From positions 1 through 21,345 of the forward strand of contig JAILFF010000148.1 of assembly GCA_024697705.1 (NCBI GenBank): 21,345 bases of DNA, written 5' to 3'. Both the position numbers and the translations under genes were made by a program. A model generated the notes under the pieces. It made no database searches and was not told where the DNA came from. It saw nothing but the letters and a program-made list of their open reading frames with translations. This stretch comes from Ruminococcus sp. (lineage in GTDB: Bacteria > Bacillota > Clostridia > Oscillospirales > Ruminococcaceae). Shown here piece after piece: positions 13,478 through 21,127 of this stretch (positions within the stretch are counted from its first letter, which is position 1; every line of letters starts with the position of its first letter).

Positions 13478-14047
13478 TCAAACGGCGTACTGCGCTCTGC
13501 CCGTTACGAAAATGTTCCCGCCCGAGCAGTCGATAGCCGTAACGAGAGGGAAGTCCTCGATGACGAGCCGCTTCACCGATTCGCAGCCCAGGTCTTCAAA
13601 AGCGATGACCTCGCAGGACTTTATCCTGCTTGCCGCGAGAGCTCCGCAGCCGCCCACCGCGCAGAAATACACAGCGCCGTTCCTGACTATCGCTTCGCAG
13701 ACGGCTTCGGAGCGTTCGCCCTTGCCGATCATGCCTGCAAGCCCCAGATCGAGGAAACGGGGAGCGTACTTATCCATTCTGCCGCTTGTGGTGGGACCGC
13801 AGGATCCGATAGGTCTTCCTTCGGGCGAGGGAGTCGGACCCGCGTAATAAATTACTGCGTCTTTAAGATCGTAAGGCAGTGCCTTACCTTCGTCGAGCAG
13901 AGCGGTTATCCTCTTGTGAGCCGCGTCACGCGAAGTATACACAACGCCGCTCAGCAGCACTTTGTCGCCCGCTTTGAGCTTCGGTGCAAGCTCGCGCAGC
14001 TGCGATACGCCCGCCCTGATGATATTTGTATCAGCCATATCCGTCAT
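13478..14047 (-). CDS. Fe-S hydro-lyase beta subunit (class I fumarase / L-tartrate dehydratase beta)
   Basis: This 189-residue protein matches the beta subunit of two-part class I fumarases and tartrate dehydratases, which add or remove water from fumarate/malate or tartrate using a [4Fe-4S] cluster held by the alpha subunit. Recognisable motifs are GDKVLLSGVVYTSRDAAHKR (27-46), YYAGPTPSP, SCGPTTSGRMDKY (82-94) and GKGERS (108-113). The ATG overlaps the divIVA stop codon as ATGA, implying translational coupling. A second ATG lies three codons in. No alpha subunit is in the window: the expected neighbour is replaced by divIVA upstream and a sigma factor downstream. The alpha subunit may be elsewhere, or the enzyme may have another partner. 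Confidence 0.88.
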   Translation of the reverse strand: MTDMADTNIIRAGVSQLRELAPKLKAGDKVLLSGVVYTSRDAAHKRITALLDEGKALPYDLKDAVIYYAGPTPSPEGRPIGSCGPTTSGRMDKYAPRFLDLGLAGMIGKGERSEAVCEAIVRNGAVYFCAVGGCGALAASRIKSCEVIAFEDLGCESVKRLVIEDFPLVTAIDCSGGNIFVTGRAQYAV

Positions 14048-15282
14048 TCGATCTCGATAAGGTCAAGACCCTCGTCAACAAGGTCTCTCGCGTGGCTTGC
14101 CATACGCATACTCTCGCCGCTGAGCTCGTTGATCTGCGAAAGCAGGTTGGAGACGGTATCGTTCAGCGATTCAAACTGAGTCTTCAGCTCTTCTCTCAGC
14201 TCGCCCGAGCGAGACTTGATGGCGTTTGCCTGATTCTGAGCGTCCTCGATGAGTCTGGCAGCCTTTGCCTCCGCTTCGGTCGTGACCTTGTAGGCGTTGG
14301 CGCTTGCCTCGTCGGTGATGGCGGTCGCCTTGGCTTCTGCGTCGCGGACAGTCCTGCCTGCCAGCGCGTCTGCGTCGCCGACGGTCTTTTCTGCGGTAGC
14401 TTCGGCGTTGCTGAGGGTCTCCTCGGCTTCGGCGTTAGCCTTGTTGATGGTAGAGGTCGCCTGCTGATTAGCCTCGTTTATCATGCGGTCGGCTTCGGAC
14501 TGAGCGCTTTCGACGGTAGCCTTCGCCTGCTCTTCCGCCGAGCTGAGGGCAAATTTAGCCTGCTCGTTCGCTTTTGCAACTATCATATTGGCGGAATTCT
14601 GTGCCTGAACGAATATCTCGGTCATATCGAAAGCAGGTGTTGCGGGAGCTGCCGCAGCGGGTGCGGGAGCGCTCTTCGCCTCTTCGAGCTGCTGCTTCGC
14701 GTCTTCAAGCTCCTGCTGAGCCTTTTCGAGAGCAGCTTCGGTCTCTTCGAGCTGTCTCAAAGCCTCGGAAAGAGACTTTTCCTTCTGTTCGAGATCCTTC
14801 TCGGTCTCGTCGAAGTCGGTATTGATCTGTTCGTAATCGGCGTTCGCCTGCTCTATCTCGTTGCGAGCCTTTTCGAGCTGTTCTTCGAGGTGATCTATCT
14901 CGTCCTGCTGCTCGCCGATAGTCTGTTCCTTTTCGGCGATCTGCTGTTCAAGATCGGCGAGCTGTATATTGGAGCTGTCGCCCGACTGCATAAGCCCCGC
15001 CATCTTGTTCTTGGCTTCTTCAAGCTTTTGCTCGTAATCGGCGCACTTGCCCTCCAGCTCCTGTACTCTTGCTTCGAGAGCAGCCTTAGCCTGTTCGTCC
15101 TCAGCGGAAGTACCGCCGCCGGCTTTTCTTAGCTTGAATTCAAGGCGCTCGTTATCTTCTTCGAGCATCTTGACTTTCTTTTCAAGCGCGTCGATCTTCG
15201 ATTTCATATCCTCGACATAAGCCTGAACGTCCTGTTTATCGTATCCACCCATGCGAACGACTCTGAATTTGCTGGTATCCAT
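14044..15282 (-). CDS. DivIVA-domain coiled-coil protein
   Basis: This 412-residue protein begins with a DivIVA-type N-terminal domain (about 1-40; FRVVRMGGYDKQDVQAYVEDM), known in the family for binding curved membrane. Long coiled coils follow (about 30-185). After an Ala/Pro-rich hinge (AP-AAAAPATPAFDM, about 190-210) comes an Ala/Glu-rich helical region (about 215-360) built of repeated EA-x-A-x2 units. A final helix ends the protein. It probably assembles at the septum or poles and may recruit division or wall enzymes. It is much longer than classic DivIVA (about 160-230). GGGAGG lies eight bases before the ATG, with a consensus promoter upstream. Its last codons overlap the fumarase beta-subunit start. 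Confidence 0.88.
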   Translation of the reverse strand: MDTSKFRVVRMGGYDKQDVQAYVEDMKSKIDALEKKVKMLEEDNERLEFKLRKAGGGTSAEDEQAKAALEARVQELEGKCADYEQKLEEAKNKMAGLMQSGDSSNIQLADLEQQIAEKEQTIGEQQDEIDHLEEQLEKARNEIEQANADYEQINTDFDETEKDLEQKEKSLSEALRQLEETEAALEKAQQELEDAKQQLEEAKSAPAPAAAAPATPAFDMTEIFVQAQNSANMIVAKANEQAKFALSSAEEQAKATVESAQSEADRMINEANQQATSTINKANAEAEETLSNAEATAEKTVGDADALAGRTVRDAEAKATAITDEASANAYKVTTEAEAKAARLIEDAQNQANAIKSRSGELREELKTQFESLNDTVSNLLSQINELSGESMRMASHARDLVDEGLDLIEIE

Positions 15283-15321
15283 AGTTTTTCCTCCCGAAAA
15301 GCAAAATAGTTTACAAGTTTA

Positions 15322-15350
15322 ATTATACTATATTTTTCGGTATTTTTCAA
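15322..15350 (-). promoter_or_regulatory. Promoter of the divIVA-fumarase beta unit
   Basis: TTGAAA (15350-15345) and TATAAT (15327-15322) are spaced by 17 bases, about 40 bases before the divIVA start. The rest of the 15351-15590 stretch is AT-rich with no gene or strong structure seen. Confidence 0.82.
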
Positions 15351-15594
15351 CCGTGATAAACGATTTCGGAAAACTTCATCGGATTAAACAAAAACGCTGC
15401 AGCGTATTTGTACACATTGACCATTGATAACAGAAATAATTATTTGCATATTACCTAAAAGAAAAGCGCGTTAACTGCGTATTTTCGTAGATATTTGATA
15501 TAGTCACACCGACCCGATACAGCAGCGACGGTCTACTTAAATTTTCGTAAACAGGTTAAAAATGAAAATAGATGTACATTTTGACAAACAAAGA

Positions 15595-15613
15595 CCGGAG
15601 CGCGGGGCTCCGG
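15595..15613 (-). terminator. Terminator after the poly-threonine lipoprotein gene
   Basis: The stem CCGGAGC / GCTCCGG around CCCGC, followed on the minus strand by TCTTTGTTTG, lies 14 bases after the stop codon. The U-tract is imperfect but the position is right. Confidence 0.7.
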
Positions 15614-15627
15614 CAAAGTGTTTATTA

Positions 15628-16479
15628 TCAATAACGTATCGTGATCCTTTCGACGCTCTCTCTCGGGGCGTAGAAGATGATCTTGGTCAGACCGTCCGAA
15701 TAGATAAGTGACTGTTCGTCGGTAAGCTTGTAACCATCGCCGAACCTGGCTATGACCTGCCCGACGCCCTGTCCGAAATGGATGCCCGAAGCCAGGAAAG
15801 GCTCCGCATCGGGATTGTTCTCGGTGCGTTCAAGGATCAAAGCGGTAATTACGTCCTCTTCGGCGATTATCGTCAGCATCTTGTAGTGGTACTCTATTGA
15901 TTCTCTTCCCGTCAGGTAGCTTGCGACAGTCATGGGCTCCATGATCGGTTCGCCGAGATACTCCAAAACGTCGCTCATTCTGTTGCCCAGGCTCAGCGTT
16001 ATTCCGCTATAATTTACGGCGGCGCTGTCCGTAAGATCGAATGTATTTACCAGCTGATTGTTGGGGTCAAAGAAGGAATACGCCGTCTGAGTCGGCTCGG
16101 TGACCTTCGAGGATTCGGTATTTGAAGCGGAGCTCTGAGGGGTCGTTGTGGTAGTCGTAGTGGTGGTTGTGGTAGTCGTAGTGGTAGTGGTTGTTCTTCT
16201 GGTGGAAATACGGGGCGGCTCGCCTGTGACGGTCGGCAGGGTGGGGATAGTGAGCGTCGTTGAAACAAATGTCTGCGTCACGTGCTTTTTGGTGGTGGTG
16301 GCTCCGCCGTTTATGTTGATGTTGCCGTTTATATCGGCGCCGTTCCCGTTGAAATCAAAGGAAAACGAGGTGCCGGGGGTAGTGGTTATGACTTTTTTCT
16401 CAAACGGCTGATCTGATTGACCGCAGCCCGTCAGCAATACCGCGGCGGTCAGAGCCGTGATAATGTATCCTGATCTCAT
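15628..16479 (-). CDS. Lipoprotein with poly-threonine linker and C-terminal repeat domain
   Basis: This 283-residue protein has a lipoprotein signal with lipobox LLTGC (Cys19), predicting attachment to the outer face of the membrane. Next comes a low-complexity Asn/Gly/Thr region, then a run of 18 consecutive threonines (96-113), a Ser/Thr/Pro stretch to about 135, and a folded domain (about 150-283). That domain seems to hold two related halves, LSLGNRMSDVLEYLGEP and IHFGQGVGQVIARFGDGY, each followed by strands, like BamE/SmpA-type repeats. The Thr-rich stalk probably spaces the domain from the membrane and could be glycosylated. GGAGAG precedes the ATG. The gene stands alone between its own promoter and terminator. 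Function unknown. Confidence 0.85.
   Translation of the reverse strand: MRSGYIITALTAAVLLTGCGQSDQPFEKKVITTTPGTSFSFDFNGNGADINGNININGGATTTKKHVTQTFVSTTLTIPTLPTVTGEPPRISTRRTTTTTTTTTTTTTTTTTTPQSSASNTESSKVTEPTQTAYSFFDPNNQLVNTFDLTDSAAVNYSGITLSLGNRMSDVLEYLGEPIMEPMTVASYLTGRESIEYHYKMLTIIAEEDVITALILERTENNPDAEPFLASGIHFGQGVGQVIARFGDGYKLTDEQSLIYSDGLTKIIFYAPRESVERITIRY
16145..16186. repeat. 21-bp tandem repeat inside the poly-threonine tract
   Basis: A unit starting GTTGTGGTAGTCGTAGTGGT is present twice with a 21-base period (16145 and 16166) and continues as a partial third copy. Being a multiple of three, it would change the Thr run by seven residues per unit without a frameshift. Confidence 0.75.
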
Positions 16480-16554
16480 TTATACTCTCCTTTTTGTGTA
16501 CCTGCCGAAAATCTACGGCTGTCCCACAGTCATTATAACATAATGCTCATATTT

Positions 16555-16583
16555 ATTTTACACCCTTTCGGGTGAAAAGTCAA
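16555..16583 (-). promoter_or_regulatory. Promoter of the lipoprotein gene with palindromic spacer
   Basis: TTGACT (16583-16578) and TAAAAT (16560-16555) are spaced by 17 bases. The spacer contains the inverted repeat CACCC-GAAA-GGGTG (16561-16574), a possible operator. The leader is about 70 bases. Confidence 0.7.
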
Positions 16584-16648
16584 TATGCCTTATTATGAAA
16601 AATAGTGGCAGGAGAACGTTAAATATGTGATACATTTGCTAAACGGCG

Positions 16649-17134
16649 TCACTTGTGATATTTGCCGTGTGAAGATATGGAGAAAGCGCGGTACAGCTGT
16701 TCGCAGAGCATGACCCTCGCCAGCTGATGCGGGAAGGTCATCGGCGACATCGAAAGCCGCATCTGACAGCGCTCCTTGACGCTTTCCGCAAGCCCGTATG
16801 ACGAGCCGATGTACAGATTCACCGTGCCGAAGCCCTTCGCCGCCGTGTCCGAGAGCCTTTCGCTCAGCGCTTCGGAGCTTATCGTTTTGCCCTCGATGCA
16901 GAGCGCTATGTTGTAAGCCCCCTTTGCGCCGAGATACTTTTCAAGGCTCAGCGCTTCTTTCGCGAGGGCGGCGGTTATCTCCTTTTCCGAAGGCTCGGAG
17001 GGCAGACGCGATTCGGGCAGTTCAGCCACCGAAAACGTGCAGAACGCGCCCAATCGCTTTGAGTATTCCGCCGCGGCGTCGCGCCAGTATTTCTCCTTAA
17101 GATTGCCGAAGCAGACGATATTTACCTTTTGCAT
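16649..17134 (-). CDS. rlmH: 23S rRNA (pseudouridine1915-N3)-methyltransferase
   Basis: This 161-residue SPOUT-class methyltransferase modifies pseudouridine 1915 in helix 69 of 23S rRNA on assembled 70S ribosomes using SAM. Family marks are VNIVCFGNLKEKYW at the N-terminus, the knot loop YIGSSYGL (108-115), and MSPMTFPHQLARVMLCEQL with the C-terminal GKYHK. The usual IGGxxG is IGSSYG here, a mild variation. GGGGGAG lies seven bases before the ATG. It starts 15 bases after the walJ-like gene; this order (MBL hydrolase then rlmH) is well known in Firmicutes near walRK, although no walRK is present here. Confidence 0.96.
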   Translation of the reverse strand: MQKVNIVCFGNLKEKYWRDAAAEYSKRLGAFCTFSVAELPESRLPSEPSEKEITAALAKEALSLEKYLGAKGAYNIALCIEGKTISSEALSERLSDTAAKGFGTVNLYIGSSYGLAESVKERCQMRLSMSPMTFPHQLARVMLCEQLYRAFSISSHGKYHK

Positions 17135-17149
17135 GAGCTGTCTCCCCCG

Positions 17150-17947
17150 TCAGAAGGCTATCGCCCCGCCGCCCTCCATCGGAGCGGCATAAAGCAGATA
17201 ATCGCGCATATTGACAAGCGGCGACATCGCTTCGGCGGCGGCGCGGACGGCAAGGGCGGGGGTGTTGTTCTCGGGGCTGATGTGAGCGAGCACAAAGCTT
17301 CGCGTTCCCGATTCGGCAAGGCGCTTCATCGTCCTGCCGCAGTCGAGGTTCGAGAGATGCCCGCGCTCCGACGCTATGCGCCTTTTCAGCTCGAAGGGAT
17401 AGCTGCCGCTGCGAAGCATATCCGCGTCGTAGTTCGATTCGAGCACCACAAGCTCCGCGCCGCGTATGCCGTTCCAGACGGATTCGGTAACGCAGCCCAA
17501 GTCGGTGCAGAGCGCGGCGGTCTTGCCGTCTGCAAATCTCACGCGGTAGCCGCAGCTCGCTTCGGTGTCATGCGGGGTGGGGAAGTATTCGACGGTGCAG
17601 CCTCCGATAGTGACAGCGCGAACGCCGTTCGTGCCGCCGCTATCGACGGGGTATGCGCGTTCGCCGCCGACTGCTCCCTTATATAATAGTATATCAATGT
17701 TCTTCTGCTGTGCGAAGAGCGGCGCGTTGGTCTTTTTAAGAAAATTTTTCAGCCCCGAGATATGGTCGGAGTGGGTGTGGGTGATGAAAACGCCCTTTAC
17801 CGCCGCAAGAGGTATCTCGTTTGCCGTGAGCGCGTCGCACAGACGTTTGCAGGAAACGCCGCAGTCGATAAGAATACCCTCCGCGGGCGTGCCGAAGAAA
17901 AAGCTGTTTCCCTTGCTCGAAGAGAACAGCGGATAAATTCTTGCCAT
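17150..17947 (-). CDS. walJ: MBL-fold metallo-hydrolase, WalJ/YycJ-like
   Basis: This 265-residue metallo-beta-lactamase-fold protein carries the metal motif HTHSDH (H57, H59, D61, H62), further ligands such as the HD in PTPHDTEAS, and a late H in LAHISPEN. The N-terminal PLFSSSKGNS is typical of YycJ/WalJ, a 5'-3' exonuclease-like or DNA-processing hydrolase linked in other Firmicutes to coordination of division and replication. The start was placed at ATG 17947, which has AAAGGATAATT upstream. A longer frame to 18016 has no ribosome binding site and adds a poorly matching tail. It is the first gene of a pair with rlmH, and no convincing promoter was found just upstream. Confidence 0.9.
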   Translation of the reverse strand: MARIYPLFSSSKGNSFFFGTPAEGILIDCGVSCKRLCDALTANEIPLAAVKGVFITHTHSDHISGLKNFLKKTNAPLFAQQKNIDILLYKGAVGGERAYPVDSGGTNGVRAVTIGGCTVEYFPTPHDTEASCGYRVRFADGKTAALCTDLGCVTESVWNGIRGAELVVLESNYDADMLRSGSYPFELKRRIASERGHLSNLDCGRTMKRLAESGTRSFVLAHISPENNTPALAVRAAAEAMSPLVNMRDYLLYAAPMEGGGAIAF

Positions 17948-18024
17948 AATTATCCTTTCTGTAAGATAAAAAATAAGTAAACGACCGTAGCTGCCATCAA
18001 TGACACGTTGCCCCAAATAAATAT

Positions 18025-18355
18025 CTTATTTGTCTGTGGGAAGATATTTTATCGCGGAGGAATCTTCGGTGTTGACACATCTTCCCAAATACAATTCTTA
18101 TTTGGCAACACCGATAGAAACGACGTAATATCGCAGTTTTTACGGTGTTGACAGCATGGCAACACCGAGAGATTTTTAGCCTTTCTTATTTGGCAATACC
18201 GATGGAATCCGTCGGTGTTGCCACCGTGTCAACACCGATAAAACGACGGTATATCGCGGTTTTCTCCGCAGTTGCCAAATAACTCATTTGTCTGTGGGTG
18301 TAGCGGTTTTTTCGGGAATACCGTAGTTCCGAATCAGTGAACTCGCCGGTATTGT
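18025..18355. repeat. Cluster of direct and inverted repeats based on CGGTGTTG/CAACACCG
   Basis: This gene-free stretch holds CGGTGTTG at 18067, 18143 and 18213 and its complement CAACACCG at 18106, 18160 and 18230, forming at least three hairpins. Variants CAATACCG (18194) and CGGTATTG (18348) also occur. A longer direct repeat CAACACCGATA-AAACGACG-TATCGC-GTTTT appears at 18106 and 18230. CTTATTTGG recurs at about 18097 and 18184, and ATTTGTCTGTGGG at 18028 and 18286. It could be degenerate mobile repeats, a structured RNA or a protein-binding array. Confidence 0.7.
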
Positions 18356-18831
18356 CACCGAATGAAAACGCAGTCATTGCCTTCGGTGTAGGGCGTTTTC
18401 GTGAAGCCTTGCCGCTCGTAGAAGCGCATGGCTTTCATGTTGTCCCTGTGTACGCCGAGAACTATCGGACGTTCACCGAAATCGCGGAAAACTCTTTCAA
18501 TGGTCTCGGCGAGTATGCGCGAACCCAGCCCCCGACTGCGGTAAGCCCTGTCGATGATGAAAAACACAAGGCGGTAGAACGGCACGCCCTCGACCTCGGG
18601 CGGGTCTTCGCCTTCGCAGTACAGACCCTGTCCGAGAAGGATCGTCCCGACGGGGCGCTCGCCGACATTCACAAGGAACGAATAGCCGATAAGCTTGTGC
18701 TCATAGCCGAAGCGCAGCGTTTCGATAAGCGCGGGAACGCCGTCCACAAAATCCTCGGGAATGTCCGAGCGGTCTATCTCGCGGGCGCGTTCGCAGTTAT
18801 CGAAGGTGAGCGGTTCAAATATCGGTTCCAT
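18355..18831 (-). CDS. GNAT family N-acetyltransferase
   Basis: This 158-residue protein has the GNAT acetyl-CoA binding motif RSRGLGSRIL (98-107) after the strand YRLVFFIID. Also present are a motif-B-like VLGVHRDNMKAMRFYERQGF and the C-terminal strand. It would transfer an acetyl group from acetyl-CoA to an amine; the substrate is unknown. Its ATG follows the pepF stop codon after one base, so translation is coupled and the two are in one operon. This suggests, without proof, a link with peptide or amino acid handling. Downstream lies a repeat cluster rather than a standard terminator. Confidence 0.92.
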   Translation of the reverse strand: MEPIFEPLTFDNCERAREIDRSDIPEDFVDGVPALIETLRFGYEHKLIGYSFLVNVGERPVGTILLGQGLYCEGEDPPEVEGVPFYRLVFFIIDRAYRSRGLGSRILAETIERVFRDFGERPIVLGVHRDNMKAMRFYERQGFTKTPYTEGNDCVFIR

Positions 18832-18832
18832 G

Positions 18833-20635
18833 TTATTTCATCAGCTCGCGCATCTGCCCGATAAGCTCGCCGAACAGCTTCAGCGCGTCGTTTATCGGCT
18901 TTGTCGTGGACATATCCACACCCGCACCGCAGAGCAGCTCTATCGGGGTCTTCGAGCAGCCGCCCTTTAAGAACTTGTCGATATAATCGCGCACGGCGGG
19001 TTCGCCTTCGTTCAGGATTCGCTGAGAAAGCGCTATCGCCGCCGAATAGCCCGTAGCGTACTGATATACATAATAATCGTAATAGAAATGCGGGATACGC
19101 GCCCATTCGAGGTCTATCTCGCTGTCGATGACAACTCCCTCGCCGAAATACAGCTCGTTGAGCTTTCGGTACAGCGCGTTCAGGCTCTCGGCGGTGAGTG
19201 CTTCACCTGCGGCGTTCATCTCGGCTATTTTCAGCTCGAATTCGGCGAACATGGTCTGGCGGTAGAGGGTCGTGCGGAACTGTTCGAGGAAATAGTTGAT
19301 AAGATACGCCTTTTCGCGCTTGTCGGTCGTGTTTTTCAGCAGATACTGCATCAGCAGAGCCTCGTTGCAGGTCGAAGCGACTTCCGCGACGAAAATGCTG
19401 TAATCGCTGTAACAAACGGGCTGGAACTTGTTGGAATAGTACGAGTGTATCGCGTGACCCATTTCGTGCGCCAGCGTGAACATACAGTTGAGCGTGTCCT
19501 TGTGGTTCAGCAGAACGTATGGGTGAACTCTCGCGCCTGCGGAATACGCGCCGCTTCGCTTGCCCTCGTTTTCGTAAACGTCTATCCAGCGGTTCTCGAA
19601 GCCCTCCTTCAGCACCGAGAGATATTCCTCGCCCATGACGGAAAGCGCCTTGTATACGGTGGCCTTTGCCTCCTCGAAGGTGATGGTCATGTCGAGGTCT
19701 GAAACGATGGGCGCGTAAAGGTCGTACATATGAAGCTCGTCAAGCCCCATAAGCTCGCGGCGGAGAGCGGCGTAGTCGTACATATACTGCATATTGCTGT
19801 GAACGGCTTCTATCAGATTGGTGTAAACTTCCGTAGGTATCTCGTTTGAATCGAGCGCCGCTTCGAGAGGGGAGCTGTATTTCCTTGCGGTCGAACGGAA
19901 AGCCACCGCCTTTACCTGCGCCGAAAGCACCGCCGCACAAGTGTTCTTGAAGCTGTCATAGGTGTGGTAGAGCGCTTCAAAGGCGTTCTTGCGGAGCACG
20001 CGGTCGTCGGACTGCATCAGCGGAACATAGCTGCCGTGCGTTACCTGATGGGCGTTGCCGTCCTTGTCGGCGGCGTCGGGGAATTTCAGGTCGGCGTCGG
20101 AGAACATCGAGAAGATATTGTCGGGAGCGCCCGTGATGTCGCCCGCAAGCGCTAAGATCTTTTCTTCGGCATCGGAGAGGATATGCGCCCTGCGTCGGCG
20201 GATACTGTCGAGGGAACGGCGGTAAAGCAGAAGGTCGGGGCACTCCTTGTAAAAGCCTTCGAGCTTTTCGTCGTCGGCGGAGATAAGCTCGGGAGTAACA
20301 AAGCTCGAAGCGGAGCTCAGCAAGACGTAGGTGTTCATGAGCCGCCCCATCATCGCCTGATACTTGGTATCGGCGGTATTTTCGTCGCTTTTGCGCTGTG
20401 CGTAGTTCACAAGGCTGTCAACGAGCACGCTTAAGTCGTCCTCGAAGCGCAGGAATTCAAGCAGCGTAGCGGCGCTTTCGTAAAGCCTGCCCTCGTAGGC
20501 TTTTATCTTTTCGGGAATGGCTGCAAACTTTGCGAGGTCGGCTTCAAAAGCCTCGTCTGAGGGATAGATGTCCGCGAGGTTCCAGGTGTCCTTTACGTCA
20601 AGCTCGCTGCGTGCGGGTATTTTTTTCTCTGCCAT
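18833..20635 (-). CDS. pepF: Oligoendopeptidase F (M3 family zinc metallopeptidase)
   Basis: This 600-residue cytoplasmic peptidase degrades short peptides. The zinc site is clear: H390-E391-M-G-H394 in FTLAHEMGHAIHS, with the third ligand E418 in FVAEVASTCNEALL. The N-terminal helical domain (about 10-190) and the RSGAYSAGAR loop before the active site are typical of PepF, and the length matches the family. AGGAG lies eight bases before the ATG. A consensus promoter at 20704-20733 drives it, and the leader contains the hairpin GCCCGA / TCGGGC (20670-20687). It is coupled to a GNAT gene downstream. Confidence 0.96.
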   Translation of the reverse strand: MAEKKIPARSELDVKDTWNLADIYPSDEAFEADLAKFAAIPEKIKAYEGRLYESAATLLEFLRFEDDLSVLVDSLVNYAQRKSDENTADTKYQAMMGRLMNTYVLLSSASSFVTPELISADDEKLEGFYKECPDLLLYRRSLDSIRRRRAHILSDAEEKILALAGDITGAPDNIFSMFSDADLKFPDAADKDGNAHQVTHGSYVPLMQSDDRVLRKNAFEALYHTYDSFKNTCAAVLSAQVKAVAFRSTARKYSSPLEAALDSNEIPTEVYTNLIEAVHSNMQYMYDYAALRRELMGLDELHMYDLYAPIVSDLDMTITFEEAKATVYKALSVMGEEYLSVLKEGFENRWIDVYENEGKRSGAYSAGARVHPYVLLNHKDTLNCMFTLAHEMGHAIHSYYSNKFQPVCYSDYSIFVAEVASTCNEALLMQYLLKNTTDKREKAYLINYFLEQFRTTLYRQTMFAEFELKIAEMNAAGEALTAESLNALYRKLNELYFGEGVVIDSEIDLEWARIPHFYYDYYVYQYATGYSAAIALSQRILNEGEPAVRDYIDKFLKGGCSKTPIELLCGAGVDMSTTKPINDALKLFGELIGQMRELMK

Positions 20636-20703
20636 GATCTTTGCTCCTGTCTGTAAAACATTTGTTTATGCCCGAAGGGGCTCGGGCGTTAAAAGATAAG
20701 ACT

Positions 20704-20733
20704 ATTATACCATATTAATATACGCCTTGTCAA
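20704..20733 (-). promoter_or_regulatory. Promoter of pepF-GNAT operon
   Basis: TTGACA (20733-20728) and TATAAT (20709-20704) are separated by 18 bases, both hexamers perfect. It is about 70 bases upstream of the start. Confidence 0.83.
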
Positions 20734-20734
20734 G

Positions 20735-21018
20735 ACGGTTTGCGGAGTATCGTGCCGTGCGCGTATTATCCGCGGTCTCTTTCCCGAATATGAAGAAAAT
20801 TTAGATTTTTGCGTGACCGACCGTGATCTTTTGTCTCGGAGCCGTGACACAATATATCAAAAATAACATATTTTTTCATATGCTTGTAATAAAAGACAAA
20901 ACCGCAGTGCCGTTTCTGAAATTGATTGCGGTATCATTGACTAATTTCAACTGTGCAAATTGTGCAAAATACATAAAAAATGAACGGGAAAATTATTAAT
21001 AAAATTTTATCGTATCTA
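20735..21018. other. AT-rich divergent intergenic region, no gene seen
   Basis: This stretch separates the divergent pepF and right-edge genes. I see a possible long-loop hairpin ACCGCA / TGCGGT (about 20901-20932) and a short direct repeat TGTGCAAA (about 20953 and 20962). There is no open frame with a ribosome binding site and no recognised RNA. Confidence 0.5.
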
Positions 21019-21047
21019 TTGAAAAAGTGTTCGGTATGTGATATAAT
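21019..21047 (+). promoter_or_regulatory. Promoter of the right-edge secreted protein
   Basis: TTGAAA (21019-21024) and TATAAT (21042-21047) are spaced by 17 bases. The predicted leader is about 74 bases and ends in AGAAAGGAATGAGG just before the ATG. Confidence 0.83.
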
Positions 21048-21127
21048 TATTCTGTGGACTTCTGCGCTGTTCTCTTTCTTCTAACGGCGCGGAAAAAGAC
21101 ATAATATCTATAGAAAGGAATGAGGAT

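Noticed and set aside
14026..15132. Long plus-strand open frame (368 codons)
   Set aside because: It lies antisense to the DivIVA gene; its Leu/Gly/Phe-rich product mirrors the coiled-coil codon pattern, and no ribosome binding site or family match is seen.
16148..16411. Plus-strand poly-valine open frame
   Set aside because: It is the complement of the poly-threonine tract of the lipoprotein gene.
17948..18016. N-terminal extension of the walJ-like protein
   Set aside because: The extra 23 residues lack a ribosome binding site, while ATG 17947 has one and begins the conserved fold.
18025..18355. Possible CRISPR array
   Set aside because: Repeats are short, alternate in orientation and are not separated by uniform spacers; no cas gene nearby.
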